In this document: positions 26,685-35,420 of the stretch, in pieces
Position numbering within the stretch: the first letter of the stretch is position 1
Layout of the letters: each line of letters opens with the position of its first letter
Source of the DNA: Microbacterium horticulturae
GTDB lineage: Bacteria; Actinomycetota; Actinomycetes; Actinomycetales; Microbacteriaceae
Length of the DNA: 64,000 nucleotides
Direction of reading: 5' to 3'
NCBI RefSeq assembly: GCF_029094505.1
Contig: NZ_CP119108.1
Span: forward strand, 1,240,001 to 1,304,000
The notes under the pieces: model-generated
Told to the model about the DNA's origin: nothing
Database searches by the model: none
The model's input: the letters and a program-made list of their open reading frames with translations, nothing else
Program-made: the position numbers and the translations under genes

Positions 26685-27320
26685 TCAGTCGGTGAAGTAG
26701 TCCTCTTCGTCATAGTCGGTGGCGTCCAGCCACAGCACCTCGTTGTCAAATAGTGCGAACCCGATGCTTTCCCACGCTTGGCGGACCTTCTGACGGTTGT
26801 CATGTAGTGCGCGGCCCCTCATCTTGTGCCATCCGTCTGGCTGCGCGATCAAAGCGGCGACGGTGATTCGTCCCCGCCCGAGGAATCGAATGGCTGTCGC
26901 CACTGCTCGTGGTCCCAGCCGTTGTCCGCGATACTTCGGATCGATCCACACGCGATCGATGATGATCGCGTGTGATGGGAAGATCTCCGTTCGCTCAACG
27001 ATGCCGTCATCCTGGAACAAGGCAGTACCCACGGCTCCGAGGTCTGCCTCGAGTGCGTCGAGGGCTTCGTATGCGCTGGTATCGGAGTCCAGATCTACCA
27101 GGAAGCCGCGGATAGAGCCGATTGAAGTCACCGTATGTTCGTCGCCATCATCTGGATAGTCAGCGAGACTTAGCTCGGCCCACCAGGGCGTGACGGTGTT
27201 CTCGTAGTCTCCATCGTGCGCACCCGCAAGGACTCCTTCGCTGGAGTAGCGAATCTGGATGTCGTTGAGATTCACTGCGATTCGGGGGTGCGGGGAAGCT
27301 GATTCGTTGCTCTTCGGCAT
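26685..27320 (-). CDS. GNAT-like acetyltransferase family protein
   Basis: A 211-aa protein. IIIDRVWIDPKYRGQRLGPRAV (about 122-143) is the GNAT beta4-alpha3 acetyl-CoA pyrophosphate loop (R-G-Q-x-L-G), and the C-terminal RQAWESIGFALFDNEVLWLD corresponds to the final helix-strand of the fold. The first 100 residues are acidic and variable. The substrate is unknown; on accessory elements such proteins are toxins, resistance proteins or housekeeping orphans. No antitoxin-like partner gene is next to it. Confidence 0.65.
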   Translation of the reverse strand: MPKSNESASPHPRIAVNLNDIQIRYSSEGVLAGAHDGDYENTVTPWWAELSLADYPDDGDEHTVTSIGSIRGFLVDLDSDTSAYEALDALEADLGAVGTALFQDDGIVERTEIFPSHAIIIDRVWIDPKYRGQRLGPRAVATAIRFLGRGRITVAALIAQPDGWHKMRGRALHDNRQKVRQAWESIGFALFDNEVLWLDATDYDEEDYFTD

Positions 27321-27406
27321 GGTTCGATCTCAGTTCGGTGATGACGGCGTGCTGACGTCAGCGTAGTGCGCAATGTCGTGGTGTCGGGATCGAACTACCT
27401 GGCTAG

Positions 27407-28642
27407 CTAGTTATGCCTCTGACGCACAGACTTGGTACCGGAGTTCGGCATGACGAGGGCCCGCCCCGAAGCATCGACCAATCGCATCGAGGCGCCAGCT
27501 AATCGGTCGTCGTACGGCAGCGGCTCAGGTATCTGGAGGTGATATTCGCCGTCACTGGGGCCGATCTCGTCCCAGCCTGTCTTGCTCGCGACATTGCCCA
27601 CACTCGACGTGAGGTCATCAAGGAGCTCAGGAATGCTGTGGAGCTTTGCGACAATGTTCGTGTCGTGTCGTATGCCAGCGCCAGTGCGGCGTAGGAGGTC
27701 GGCTGCGTCTTTGTCTGTGACGATTACATGACAGTAGGGGATGGCAAGGCTGAGCGCGTCGATATCTCGAAGCATGTTCCAAGACCAGCTCCGTCCCTTG
27801 TTCCGGAAGAGCAATGCTTTCATGTCCGCGGAGATCCGAGCTGTAGGAACACGTTCCATGAACGCCACAGCTTTCGCTCGGCTCGCCATGCCGGTGCTGC
27901 TGCCCGTGATCATCGACAGCGTAAGCCGGTACTCGGCAAAGATGCCGTTGAGCAGGTCGGTGTACTCGTGATGGATCTCGCGCGCCATCACTAGGGCGCG
28001 CAGATCGTCCGCGTCGAGACTGCGGTCACCGAGCTGCTCTGAGAGCCACTGCTCGTACTCGACGCGACTACCGGGACGGTTCTCGAGGTCGCGAGGGGCG
28101 ACGTATCCGAGATCAAAGAGACCCGGTAGATCGTTGGGCAAAGGCCCGGTGAACACTGCAGCCTCGGCGTACTCGTTGAAATGCCGTAGGCGCTTCCTGT
28201 CGACATCGATCACCTGCCCTTCATTGTTCACGACTTTGAAGAAGGCCTGCACACCGCTGAACCCCCAATGGACGCCAACGCCGAGGACCTCGGGTCGCGG
28301 TGGGCAGAATGCGGGGCGTCCGAGTGTCTCGTGAAGCGCAACCAGGAACTGATGTCGCATGAGCACGGGCTGCGCCCGGATCGTTTGCATGAGCGAGATC
28401 GGCGCGACCACATCGGTGAGGTCCTTGCGCTGTCGCCAGTCCAAGATGCGCCCGGTCTCCGCATAGTGGGTCGCTGACAGCGGAAAGAGGATCCCCTTCG
28501 CGGCAGCGGCGCGTACCGCTTCCAGTACTCGCTGATCCTCTTTGTGCTGGGGGCGTCCGACGTTCGCGCGAGCGAGTCGAATCCATACCCATTGATCGAG
28601 GTACACAGCTGGACGGGAGAGTTTCAATCTAACCTCGAACAC
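27407..28642 (-). CDS. PIN-like domain protein (candidate nuclease)
   Basis: A 411-aa protein when started from the GTG at 28642 (GGGGA upstream). The frame stays open to an ATG at 28801, but that 53-residue extension is low-complexity and basic. The N-terminus RPAVYLDQWVWIRLA carries the first PIN aspartate, SATHYAETGRI the conserved Glu, and the C-terminal RDIDALSLAIPYCHVIVTDK the remaining acidic residues, in the order of metal-dependent PIN-like nucleases. The middle, about 200 residues, is helical. The target is unknown, probably RNA. It is alone on its strand in the accessory segment, so it may be a one-gene defence or stress nuclease. Confidence 0.65.
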   Translation of the reverse strand: MFEVRLKLSRPAVYLDQWVWIRLARANVGRPQHKEDQRVLEAVRAAAAKGILFPLSATHYAETGRILDWRQRKDLTDVVAPISLMQTIRAQPVLMRHQFLVALHETLGRPAFCPPRPEVLGVGVHWGFSGVQAFFKVVNNEGQVIDVDRKRLRHFNEYAEAAVFTGPLPNDLPGLFDLGYVAPRDLENRPGSRVEYEQWLSEQLGDRSLDADDLRALVMAREIHHEYTDLLNGIFAEYRLTLSMITGSSTGMASRAKAVAFMERVPTARISADMKALLFRNKGRSWSWNMLRDIDALSLAIPYCHVIVTDKDAADLLRRTGAGIRHDTNIVAKLHSIPELLDDLTSSVGNVASKTGWDEIGPSDGEYHLQIPEPLPYDDRLAGASMRLVDASGRALVMPNSGTKSVRQRHN

Positions 28643-28948
28643 TAATCGTCCCCATGCTTCTTTGTCGGGGCTCTCCGGTCGAGCTGTATACGAGTCAGGG
28701 CAGACAAGGCGAGAGCTCGTCGATTCTCGGGGTTGTCTTTGGGTCCCCTGCGGCCTGCTTCCATTCGTCGAGTCCAGCACGCTTCGGCGTGCTTGGAGCA
28801 CGACGACAAGTGCTGTGAAAGATCTAAAGGCATCGCGCGGGGAGCCGCTCTCCTGCAGGGACTGAACGATGAACTCGTGCCCTTACCCGGCAAGGGTAGG
28901 GTCTGGCTCCCGGTTCGGTCGCAGCGACGCTCACGAGGACTCGGTCGC
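28643..28948. other. Gap with no convincing gene
   Basis: Open frames occur on both strands (including the N-terminal extension of the PIN-like gene up to 28801), but none has a ribosome binding site and a protein-like sequence. It may hold the promoter of the PIN-like gene. Confidence 0.5.
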
Positions 28949-29155
28949 CTAGAAGCTGAACCCGAACTTGGCGGGCACGTGGTCGGAGCACCGGTCACCA
29001 TTAGCGTCCTCATAGGTGACGGTGAAGTCGACCCCGAAGGCCGCGCCGCTGTCTGTAGGTCGCCCCGCAAATCGAAGGACGCCGATTCCTTCGAGGTCGC
29101 CCAGTTCTTTCTTGCGAATGAAGGTGAAGTAGTTCGGGTCGGCATCGATCACCAC
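28949..29155 (-). CDS. Small hypothetical protein
   Basis: A 68-aa ORF from a GTG. The sequence has the alternating hydrophobic and charged pattern of a small beta-rich protein (YFTFIRKKELG, GVDFTVTYED). The frame stays open upstream without an obvious start, so the true N-terminus is uncertain or lost. Not recognised. It could be a fragment of a larger gene broken at the element boundary. Confidence 0.35.
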   Translation of the reverse strand: MVIDADPNYFTFIRKKELGDLEGIGVLRFAGRPTDSGAAFGVDFTVTYEDANGDRCSDHVPAKFGFSF

Positions 29156-29336
29156 GTTGTTGGTGATGCTGCCTTCTGCAGGAAGAGTTCCCGCCGGATC
29201 GCCGTTTGAAGATCGGGTTGATCTACTTGTAGGGGCGAACGATGCCAGTGACGACGGGATCCTCGACGATGAGGCGTTCGATACGGACGCATTGAGCGCC
29301 GATGCCCGCGGCCGAACAGCAAGTGACGGCAGCGCT

Positions 29337-29612
29337 CTACGCGCGCAACAGCTCCGTGACCGTGTACAGCATCACGACCCCGCACACGGGGCACTTCTTC
29401 GCCGCGTTGCAGGCCGGGCACGCGGTCGCCGAGGCACCCGCGGAGTCGCCCGCGTACCCGGAGTCTTCGACGGCGATGCCGCACCAGGTGGTCTTGAACG
29501 GAGCGTCGAGCTGGCACTCCACGTGCACGCCGTGGATGCCCTCGGAGGGAAAGTCCGGGTACTCGTCGACGGTGGTGTCGGCGTCGATGCGGGTGTCGAG
29601 AGGAGTGCTCAA
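29337..29612 (-). CDS. Small zinc-finger-like hypothetical protein
   Basis: A 91-aa ORF. The C-terminal CPACNAAKKCPVCG is a CxxC...CxxC knuckle, with further cysteines upstream (TTWCGIA). It reads as a small actinobacterial zinc-ribbon protein of unknown role. The same frame remains open for 38 codons after the TAG stop, with no start codon in that tail, which may be chance or a former extension. Confidence 0.5.
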   Translation of the reverse strand: MSTPLDTRIDADTTVDEYPDFPSEGIHGVHVECQLDAPFKTTWCGIAVEDSGYAGDSAGASATACPACNAAKKCPVCGVVMLYTVTELLRA

Positions 29613-29676
29613 CCTGGTCCCGATGGGGCGTGGTGATGTCCGAGCTACTCAAGGGCCTCGTGCGTCGCCGAAGCCT

Positions 29677-30630
29677 CTACCGCGGCAGCTCCACAACCTG
29701 CCCGGCATAGGCGAACCCGCCGCCGAACCCGAACAGCAGCGCGCGCCCGCCGCGCGGCAGCTCGCTGCGATGCCACGCCTTCGACAACCCCAGCGGCACC
29801 GACGCCGCCGACGTGTTGCCCGACACCTCGACGTCGTGGATCACGATCTGCCGCTCCGTGACCCCGAGCGACCGGGCCAGCGGCTCGATGATGCGCAGGT
29901 TCGCCTGATGGAACGCGAACACGTCGATCTCGTCCAGCGTGACGCCCGCGACCTCGAGGATCCGCTGGGCGATGCCCGTGGCATCCTTCAGCGCCCACCG
30001 CAGGATCTGCCGGCCGTCCTGCGAGAAGCGCTGCGGATCGCCGCTCACCTTCACCGCCTCGGTCAGCCCCGGCACCGTGCCCCATACCACCGGCGAGATC
30101 CCGGGCTCGTCAGAGGCCTCGATGACCACGGCGCCCGCGCCGTCCGCGGTCAGCACGCACGTCGACCGGTCGGTCCAGTCGGTGATGGCGCTGAGCGTCT
30201 CCGACCCGATCACGAGCGCCGCGTCGGCAGAACCCGCGCGCACGGCCTGATCGGCCACCCCGAGCGCGTACTCGAACCCCGAGCACGCCGTACTCACATC
30301 GATCGCCGCGGCGCCGTCGAGGCCGAGCTCGGCGACCACGCGACCGGCAGTGTTCGGGCTGCGGTCGGTGGCGGTGGTGGATGCCACCACCACGAGATCG
30401 ACGCGCGACACTGTCGCGTCATCCAGCGCGCCGCGACCGGCCGCCGCGGCCATCGAGAACACGCTGTCATCGGGGCCTGCGATGTGCCTCTCGCGAATGC
30501 CGGTCCGTTCCCGGATCCACTCGTCGCTGGTCTCGACCATCGTCGAGAGCTCGTCGTTGGTCAGCACCCGCTCGGGCTGAAAATGACCGAAACCGATAAG
30601 CCGCGATCCACGGCGCTGAAGATCCTTCAT
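29677..30630 (-). CDS. 3-oxoacyl-ACP synthase III family protein (FabH-like)
   Basis: A 317-aa thiolase-fold enzyme, start ATG at 30630. Catalytic Cys in DVSTACSGFEYALG, His in FHQANLRIIE and Asn in SGNTSAASVP make the KASIII triad. KASIII condenses acyl-CoA with malonyl-ACP to begin fatty acid synthesis. The gene stands outside a fab cluster, so a paralogue for special starters or secondary acyl chains is possible. Divergent from the MFS gene at 30704. Confidence 0.9.
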   Translation of the reverse strand: MKDLQRRGSRLIGFGHFQPERVLTNDELSTMVETSDEWIRERTGIRERHIAGPDDSVFSMAAAAGRGALDDATVSRVDLVVVASTTATDRSPNTAGRVVAELGLDGAAAIDVSTACSGFEYALGVADQAVRAGSADAALVIGSETLSAITDWTDRSTCVLTADGAGAVVIEASDEPGISPVVWGTVPGLTEAVKVSGDPQRFSQDGRQILRWALKDATGIAQRILEVAGVTLDEIDVFAFHQANLRIIEPLARSLGVTERQIVIHDVEVSGNTSAASVPLGLSKAWHRSELPRGGRALLFGFGGGFAYAGQVVELPR

Positions 30631-30654
30631 GGGCCACACGCTACTGCGCCGTTC

Positions 30655-30670
30655 ATGCCCGCGGGGGCAT
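30655..30670. promoter_or_regulatory. Small dyad in the KASIII/MFS divergent region
   Basis: ATGCCC at 30655-30660 and GGGCAT at 30665-30670 are exact inverted repeats with a 4-nt spacer, placed between the two divergent starts (30630 and 30704). It may be an operator shared by both genes; the arms are short, so chance is not excluded. Confidence 0.3.
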
Positions 30671-30703
30671 CCGCGCGCCGTGACGCCGCATAGGCTCGTT
30701 CTC

Positions 30704-31897
30704 ATGCCCCCCGCGCCCGCCCTTCGCCGTGCCCGGGTCGGGGTGGCGATGCTGTTCCTCACCAACGGCGCGCTGTTCGCGAACATCCTGCCGCGGTACC
30801 CCGAGATCAAATCGGTGCTGGGGATGGATGCCACGACCTACGGCCTCGCCGTCGCCGCCTTCCCCGCAGGGGCCATCACGGCGGGACTCGCGGCCGCCGC
30901 ACTCATCCGCCGGTTCGGGTCAGCGCGGGTCGCCGTCATCGGCACCCTCATCACGAGCCTGTGTCTGCTCGGCGCGGGGATCGCGCCGAGCGGCATTCTG
31001 TTCGCGCTCGGCCTGTTCGTCGGCGGTGCGGCCGACGCCATCACCGACGTCGGCCAGAACGCCCACAGCCTGCGCGTGCAGCGCGGCTACGGCCGCTCGA
31101 TCATCAACTCGTTCCATGCCATCTGGTCGGTCGGCGCCGTGATCGGCGGGTCGATGGCGGCCGGTGCCATCGCGCTGCACGTGCCGCTCGGCATCCACCT
31201 CTCCATCTCGGCGGTGCTCTTCTGCGTGGTCGCACTCGTCGCCCGCAGGCTTTGTCTGCCCGGTCGCGATGAGACAGGGGAGAGGGATGCCGCAGCCCGG
31301 GTCGAGCCCGCAGAAGCGCCGGCCCGCGGCATCCCGATCACCACGATCGTCGCGATCGCGGCGCTCACCCTCATCGCGATCGCCGGTGCCGTGGTCGAGG
31401 ACGCGGGGATGTCGTGGGCGACCCTCTACCTCTCCACCTCGCTGGCGGCACCCGCCGCGCTCGCCGCGACCGGGTACATCGCTCTCGTCGGCGCGCAGTT
31501 CGTGGGGCGCATGATCGGCGATCGCTTCGTCGACCGATTCGGCCAGCGCGCCGTCGCCCGCGTCGGCGGCTTGCTCATCGCCGTAGGCATGGGGCAGGCA
31601 CTCGCCTTTCCGACCGTGCCGGGCACGATCATCGGCTTCGCGATCGCCGGGTTCGGCACCGCGACGCTGATCCCCGCCGCGCTGCAGGCCGCCGACGCGC
31701 TGCCGGGGCTGCGACACGGCGCGGGTCTGACCCTCGTGTCGTGGCTGCTGCGGCTCGGCTTCTTGCTCTCGCCGCCGTTCGTCGGGCTGATCGCCGACCA
31801 CGCGGGGCTGCGCACGGGGCTGCTCGTCGTGCCGATAGCGGGCATCGTCGCGATCGTGTTCGCGGGCGTGCTGACGGGGCGCCCGCCGCGTCGGTGA
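30704..31897 (+). CDS. MFS transporter
   Basis: A 397-aa membrane protein from the ATG at 30704, with about 12 hydrophobic segments and a charged central loop around LCLPGRDETGERDAA. The line VGMLFLTNG-like N-terminus, GRMIGDRFVDRFGQR (the loop-8/9 motif-A equivalent) and SWLLRLGFLLSPPFVG fit the FucP/YbjJ-like MFS group. The substrate is not predictable. Divergent from the KASIII gene. Confidence 0.85.
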   Translation: MPPAPALRRARVGVAMLFLTNGALFANILPRYPEIKSVLGMDATTYGLAVAAFPAGAITAGLAAAALIRRFGSARVAVIGTLITSLCLLGAGIAPSGILFALGLFVGGAADAITDVGQNAHSLRVQRGYGRSIINSFHAIWSVGAVIGGSMAAGAIALHVPLGIHLSISAVLFCVVALVARRLCLPGRDETGERDAAARVEPAEAPARGIPITTIVAIAALTLIAIAGAVVEDAGMSWATLYLSTSLAAPAALAATGYIALVGAQFVGRMIGDRFVDRFGQRAVARVGGLLIAVGMGQALAFPTVPGTIIGFAIAGFGTATLIPAALQAADALPGLRHGAGLTLVSWLLRLGFLLSPPFVGLIADHAGLRTGLLVVPIAGIVAIVFAGVLTGRPPRR

Positions 31898-32007
31898 CGG
31901 GGCGGCTCAGAACCCGCCGACGCCCAGCGACCCCAGACGCTCACGACCGCGCGCTCCCGGCTGTTCGGCCGTCGTCGCCCTATTCTGTCTTCAGGAAGGG
32001 AACGACG

Positions 32008-32787
32008 ATGGTCGCGGAGGTCCAGGCGAGCGGCGAGACGCTCATCGCATCGGTCCAACGCGCACTGCGACTGGTCGACATCGTCGCGAACGCGCCACGA
32101 CCGGTCACCCCGAAGGCCCTCGCGCAGGATTCGGGGCTCACGCTGGGCACCACGTACAACCTGGTGCGCACCCTGCTGCGCGAGGAATATCTGGCTGCCG
32201 AGCCTGACGGGCTCGTGCTGGGCGAGAGGTTCCCGGCGATGAGCAACGTCAGCGCGTCCGGGGTCTTCCTCGCGCGCGTGCGCGAGTCTCTGCACGATGT
32301 GGCCGACGGCGTGGGCGCCACCGCGTACCTGTCGCGGTACTCCGACGGCGAGGTGAACCTCGTCGACATCCTCGACGCCGAGTCGAGCCCGCGGGTCGAG
32401 CTGTGGGTCGGTCTGCACTCGAGCGCCCACGCGACGGCGCTCGGCAAGCAGATCCTCGCCGAGCTCACCCCCGAAGAGCGCCGTGACTATCTGTCGCGAC
32501 ACGTGCTCGAAGAGCTCACGCCCTACACGATCCGCGATCGCCGGCTGCTGCTGCAGCAGCTGGAGCGCCCGGCACCCGCGGTGCGCGATGAACAGGAATA
32601 CGCGATCGGATACACGTGCCTGGCGGTTCCCGTGCAGGCACCCGGGATCACGGCATCCCTCGCCGTCTCGCTCCCGACCGACGGGCCGACACCCGACACC
32701 GCCGCGATCGCCAGTCAGCTGCGTGCGATCGCGAACCGTCTGTCGCTGCGGCTGGGCGCCGAGGGCCTCAGCGGGCAGCCACTCTAA
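32008..32787 (+). CDS. IclR-family transcriptional regulator
   Basis: A 259-aa regulator. The N-terminal winged helix (SVQRALRLVDIVANAPRPVT, then SGLTLGTTYNLVRTLLREEYL) is followed by the IclR effector domain (ALGKQILAELTPEERRDYL, and AVPVQAPGITASLAVSLP at the end). Start ATG at 32008 with GGAAGGG upstream; a longer open frame is shadow of the MFS gene. It follows the MFS gene in the same direction with 110 bp between. The target genes and ligand are unknown, commonly aromatic or small organic acids. Confidence 0.88.
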   Translation: MVAEVQASGETLIASVQRALRLVDIVANAPRPVTPKALAQDSGLTLGTTYNLVRTLLREEYLAAEPDGLVLGERFPAMSNVSASGVFLARVRESLHDVADGVGATAYLSRYSDGEVNLVDILDAESSPRVELWVGLHSSAHATALGKQILAELTPEERRDYLSRHVLEELTPYTIRDRRLLLQQLERPAPAVRDEQEYAIGYTCLAVPVQAPGITASLAVSLPTDGPTPDTAAIASQLRAIANRLSLRLGAEGLSGQPL

Positions 32788-33071
32788 CGCTTCACCATCT
32801 GAAATCCTGCGGGTGTCGGCGCGGCGAGCGCCCTTCTATCGTGGTGGCACACCGTCGGTGAACTGTCCGGCAGGCGGCGTGATGCGACCAGCATCCCCAG
32901 TGCTTTGCGTCTCGCCCGCCCGTTGGACAGCAGACGGCACCCGGGGGGTTGCCGTCGCCGAGGTCGTCCATCCGCACGAGGCGCCGGACCGGAGTCCCCA
33001 GCTCCGTACGGCGCCTCGGGCGCGAATGCGCGAATGTGCGGTGGCGCGGTCGTTCAGACGAGGATGGGACC

Positions 33072-33662
33072 ATGCCTCTTCAGGACCTGCCCGAGACCAC
33101 CGCCCTCGTCGTCATCGACATGCAGCAGGGCTTCACCGACCCGTCGTGGGGCGTTCCTGTCGACCTCGACGGCTGCCGCACACGGGTGCGTGCGCTGGTC
33201 GACGCGTTCGAGAGCGCGCGGCGGCCGGTCGTGGTCGTGCGGCACGACAGCGACAAGCCGTCATCGCCGTTGCGGAGGGATGCCGCGGGCAACGCCTTCT
33301 TCGACGAGATCGCCGCGGTCGACCCGGCGGTGCTGATCACGAAGACGGTCAACTCCGCGTTCCTCGGGACGCCGGACCTTGACGGTTGGCTGCGCGAGCG
33401 TGGCATCGACACCATCGTGGTGTGCGGCATCCAGACCAATATGTGTGTGGAGACGACCGCGCGCATGGGGGGCAACCTCGGCTACCGGGTCGTCGTGCCG
33501 CTCGACGCGACGACCACGTTCCCGCTCACCGGTGCGGGCGAGTCCGCCGACGCCGAGACGCTCATCCGCATCACCGCCGTCAACCTCGCCGGCGGCGGCT
33601 TCGCACAGGTGGCCGCCACCGCCGACGTGGTCGCGGCTTCCATGCGCGAGGAGAAGCCGTGA
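33072..33662 (+). CDS. Isochorismatase-family cysteine hydrolase
   Basis: A 196-aa hydrolase. The catalytic triad is visible: Asp in VVIDMQQGF, Lys in LITKTVNSAF and Cys in IQTNMCVETTARM. The family includes isochorismatases, nicotinamidases and ureidoacrylate hydrolases; SAF and the TNMCVETTAR context fit the general group rather than one substrate. The start ATG at 33072 is after GGATGGGACC. GTGA coupling to the HAD phosphatase suggests one small operon. The 284 bp upstream hold no gene I can support. Confidence 0.85.
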   Translation: MPLQDLPETTALVVIDMQQGFTDPSWGVPVDLDGCRTRVRALVDAFESARRPVVVVRHDSDKPSSPLRRDAAGNAFFDEIAAVDPAVLITKTVNSAFLGTPDLDGWLRERGIDTIVVCGIQTNMCVETTARMGGNLGYRVVVPLDATTTFPLTGAGESADAETLIRITAVNLAGGGFAQVAATADVVAASMREEKP

Positions 33663-34471
33663 CCGGTTGGATCGACGCCCCGACCAACGCCGACGTGCGG
33701 CTGGTCGTCTGTGACATGGACGGCACGCTGCTGGATGCCACGGGCGACGTGCCCGCGGAATTCTGGCCGCTCCTGCGGCAGTTGCACGACCGCAGCGTGG
33801 ACTTCGCCCCGGCGAGCGGGCGCCAGTATGCGACGTTGGCGAAGATGTTCCCGGGCGCCGACACCTACATCGCCGAGAACGGCACGATCGTCGTGCACGA
33901 AGGCCGCGTCGTCTCCACGATCGACGTGGATCAGAAGACGGTCGACGGCGTCATCGACGCGGTGCGCGAGACCGACCACGATCTCGGACTCGTCGTCTGC
34001 GGGCGCGACAGCGCGTACATCGAGCGCACCGACGCCGCGTTCGTCGAGCAGGTCGAGAAGTACTACGTCGCCCGGCAGACGCTCGACGATCTGCACACGG
34101 TCGACGACGAGGTGCTCAAGCTTGCGGTCTACACCTTCGACGATGCGGCCGTCGTGGCGCCCGAGGTCTTCGCGAGGTTCGAAGCCGACCATCAGGTGGT
34201 CGTATCGAACACGAACTGGGTCGACGTGATGAGCACCGAGGCGAACAAGGGCCGCGCGGTGCGGGCCATGCAAGAGGCCTTCGGCATCTCGCCGGCGCAG
34301 ACCGCGGTGTTCGGCGACTATCTGAACGACCTCGAGATGCTCGATGCGGGCGAGCTGTCGTTCGCTATGGCCAACGCGCACCCCGACATCCGGGCAGCGG
34401 CGCGCTACCTCGCGCCTTCGAACGAAGACGGGGGAGTGCTCACGGTGCTGCGGCACCTGCTCGCGCTGTGA
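33659..34471 (+). CDS. HAD-superfamily Cof-type phosphatase
   Basis: A 270-aa type IIB HAD hydrolase. CDMDGTLLD (motif I with the nucleophile Asp), ASGRQYATL (motif II region), NKGRAVRAM (Lys motif III) and FGDYLNDLEML (motif IV) are all present, with the Cof-type cap in the middle. Such enzymes dephosphorylate sugar phosphates, flavin or cofactor phosphates. GTG start inside the stop of the isochorismatase gene. Confidence 0.88.
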   Translation: MTGWIDAPTNADVRLVVCDMDGTLLDATGDVPAEFWPLLRQLHDRSVDFAPASGRQYATLAKMFPGADTYIAENGTIVVHEGRVVSTIDVDQKTVDGVIDAVRETDHDLGLVVCGRDSAYIERTDAAFVEQVEKYYVARQTLDDLHTVDDEVLKLAVYTFDDAAVVAPEVFARFEADHQVVVSNTNWVDVMSTEANKGRAVRAMQEAFGISPAQTAVFGDYLNDLEMLDAGELSFAMANAHPDIRAAARYLAPSNEDGGVLTVLRHLLAL

Positions 34472-34525
34472 ACCCGCTATATCCGCTACGGTGCCTGTCC
34501 CGGTACCCGCCCAAGATGAACGCGC

Positions 34526-35332
34526 TCACGCGCGAGAGCCGGGTACCAGCTCAAGCCGGGTCACGGCTCGGGTACGCAGATCGATCGACGCGGCGGTGTC
34601 GCCGTCGATCGCCGTCCACCCCGTCGTGTCCAGACCGCTCGAGATGACCTGCACGCACGACGTCGTGATCCGCCGATCCATCGCGTAGTACTCGTTCTCG
34701 TGCCGGAAGGGAATGGCCCCCGGCGACTCGAAGAGCGCGCGCAGGCCCGCCTGGGGCGAATCCGCGCGGCTGTTCACATGGACGGCGAACAGACGTGTCG
34801 CCGTCAGCAGAAGCGCATTGAGGCTGCTGTTGGGGAACTCCTCCATCAGAAGCCGCAACGCCGTGGTGACGCCGGCGGCTTCGTCGCCGGCGTGCTCGAT
34901 GCACTGCACCACGAGCTGGAAGTAGCGCTCGCTGTCGGTCGACCCCTTCAGCCGCCGGCGCGAGGCCGGCGTCAGCATCCCTTCCAATCGGTCGATCGGC
35001 GAGATGTGCCCGTTGTGAGCGAAGGCGAAATCGCCGTCCACGAACGGGTGGGTGTTCTCGGGCGTGACCGCGAGGTCGCCGGTGGCCCAGCGGAGGTGCA
35101 CGAACCCGGCGGCACCCAGCGGCTGGGCCGCGAGTCGCGCGTAATCGGGATCGTCATCGGCCGACAGCGGCGATCGTGCACATCTGGTGGTGCCGTCGGC
35201 GTCGCGCCAGGCCATGCCCCAGCCGTCGCCGTGCACCCGTGTGAGGGCCGTGAACTCCTGGAACGCTTCGGCCCCGAGCTCGTCGACGACCGCGGTGGGC
35301 TTCTCGGACACATAGCCGAACAGTCGGCACAT
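34526..35332 (-). CDS. Class II glutamine amidotransferase
   Basis: A 268-aa Ntn hydrolase starting MCRLFGYV, so the nucleophile Cys2 is exposed after Met removal. HGDGWGMAW and FAHNGHISPID are the class II amidotransferase motifs. It resembles stand-alone YafJ/EgtC-like proteins. EgtC removes glutamate in ergothioneine synthesis; the next gene (divergent, 88 bp away) is a carboxylate-amine ligase of the EgtA/YbdK group, so an ergothioneine-like or glutathione-like role is possible but unproven, as egtB/D are not here. Confidence 0.85.
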   Translation of the reverse strand: MCRLFGYVSEKPTAVVDELGAEAFQEFTALTRVHGDGWGMAWRDADGTTRCARSPLSADDDPDYARLAAQPLGAAGFVHLRWATGDLAVTPENTHPFVDGDFAFAHNGHISPIDRLEGMLTPASRRRLKGSTDSERYFQLVVQCIEHAGDEAAGVTTALRLLMEEFPNSSLNALLLTATRLFAVHVNSRADSPQAGLRALFESPGAIPFRHENEYYAMDRRITTSCVQVISSGLDTTGWTAIDGDTAASIDLRTRAVTRLELVPGSRA

Positions 35333-35420
35333 GGGGTGGCATCTCCCGTCCTTATATCGTGTCCGAAGCCTCGCGCCAACCCCCGCGGCAGGACAGGGCC
35401 TTGACTGCCACCCTATTGAC

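Larger units (their letters stand above)
24369..29300. mobile_element. Second integrase-bearing accessory segment (right end not identified)
   Basis: The integrase gene sits on the right side of the att copy, and genes up to about 29.3 kb are accessory (HTH-like, GNAT, PIN-like nuclease, two tiny ORFs) before clear chromosomal genes begin at 29677. Tandem accretion of two elements into one tRNA-Pro would explain this. I see no further tRNA 3' copy to the right, so the right edge is approximate and a decayed end is possible. Confidence 0.4.

Noticed and set aside
28733..29209. 158-aa plus-strand ORF
   Set aside because: Antisense to the small ORF at 28949 and the gap; no recognisable motif or ribosome binding site.
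29221..29336. In-frame continuation of the 91-aa ORF after its TAG
   Set aside because: The 38-codon tail reads somewhat protein-like but has no start codon and no evidence for readthrough.
29302..30693. 463-aa ORF on the plus strand opposite the KASIII gene
   Set aside because: High-GC shadow frame with Arg/Pro/His-rich composition; the minus strand has all KASIII motifs.
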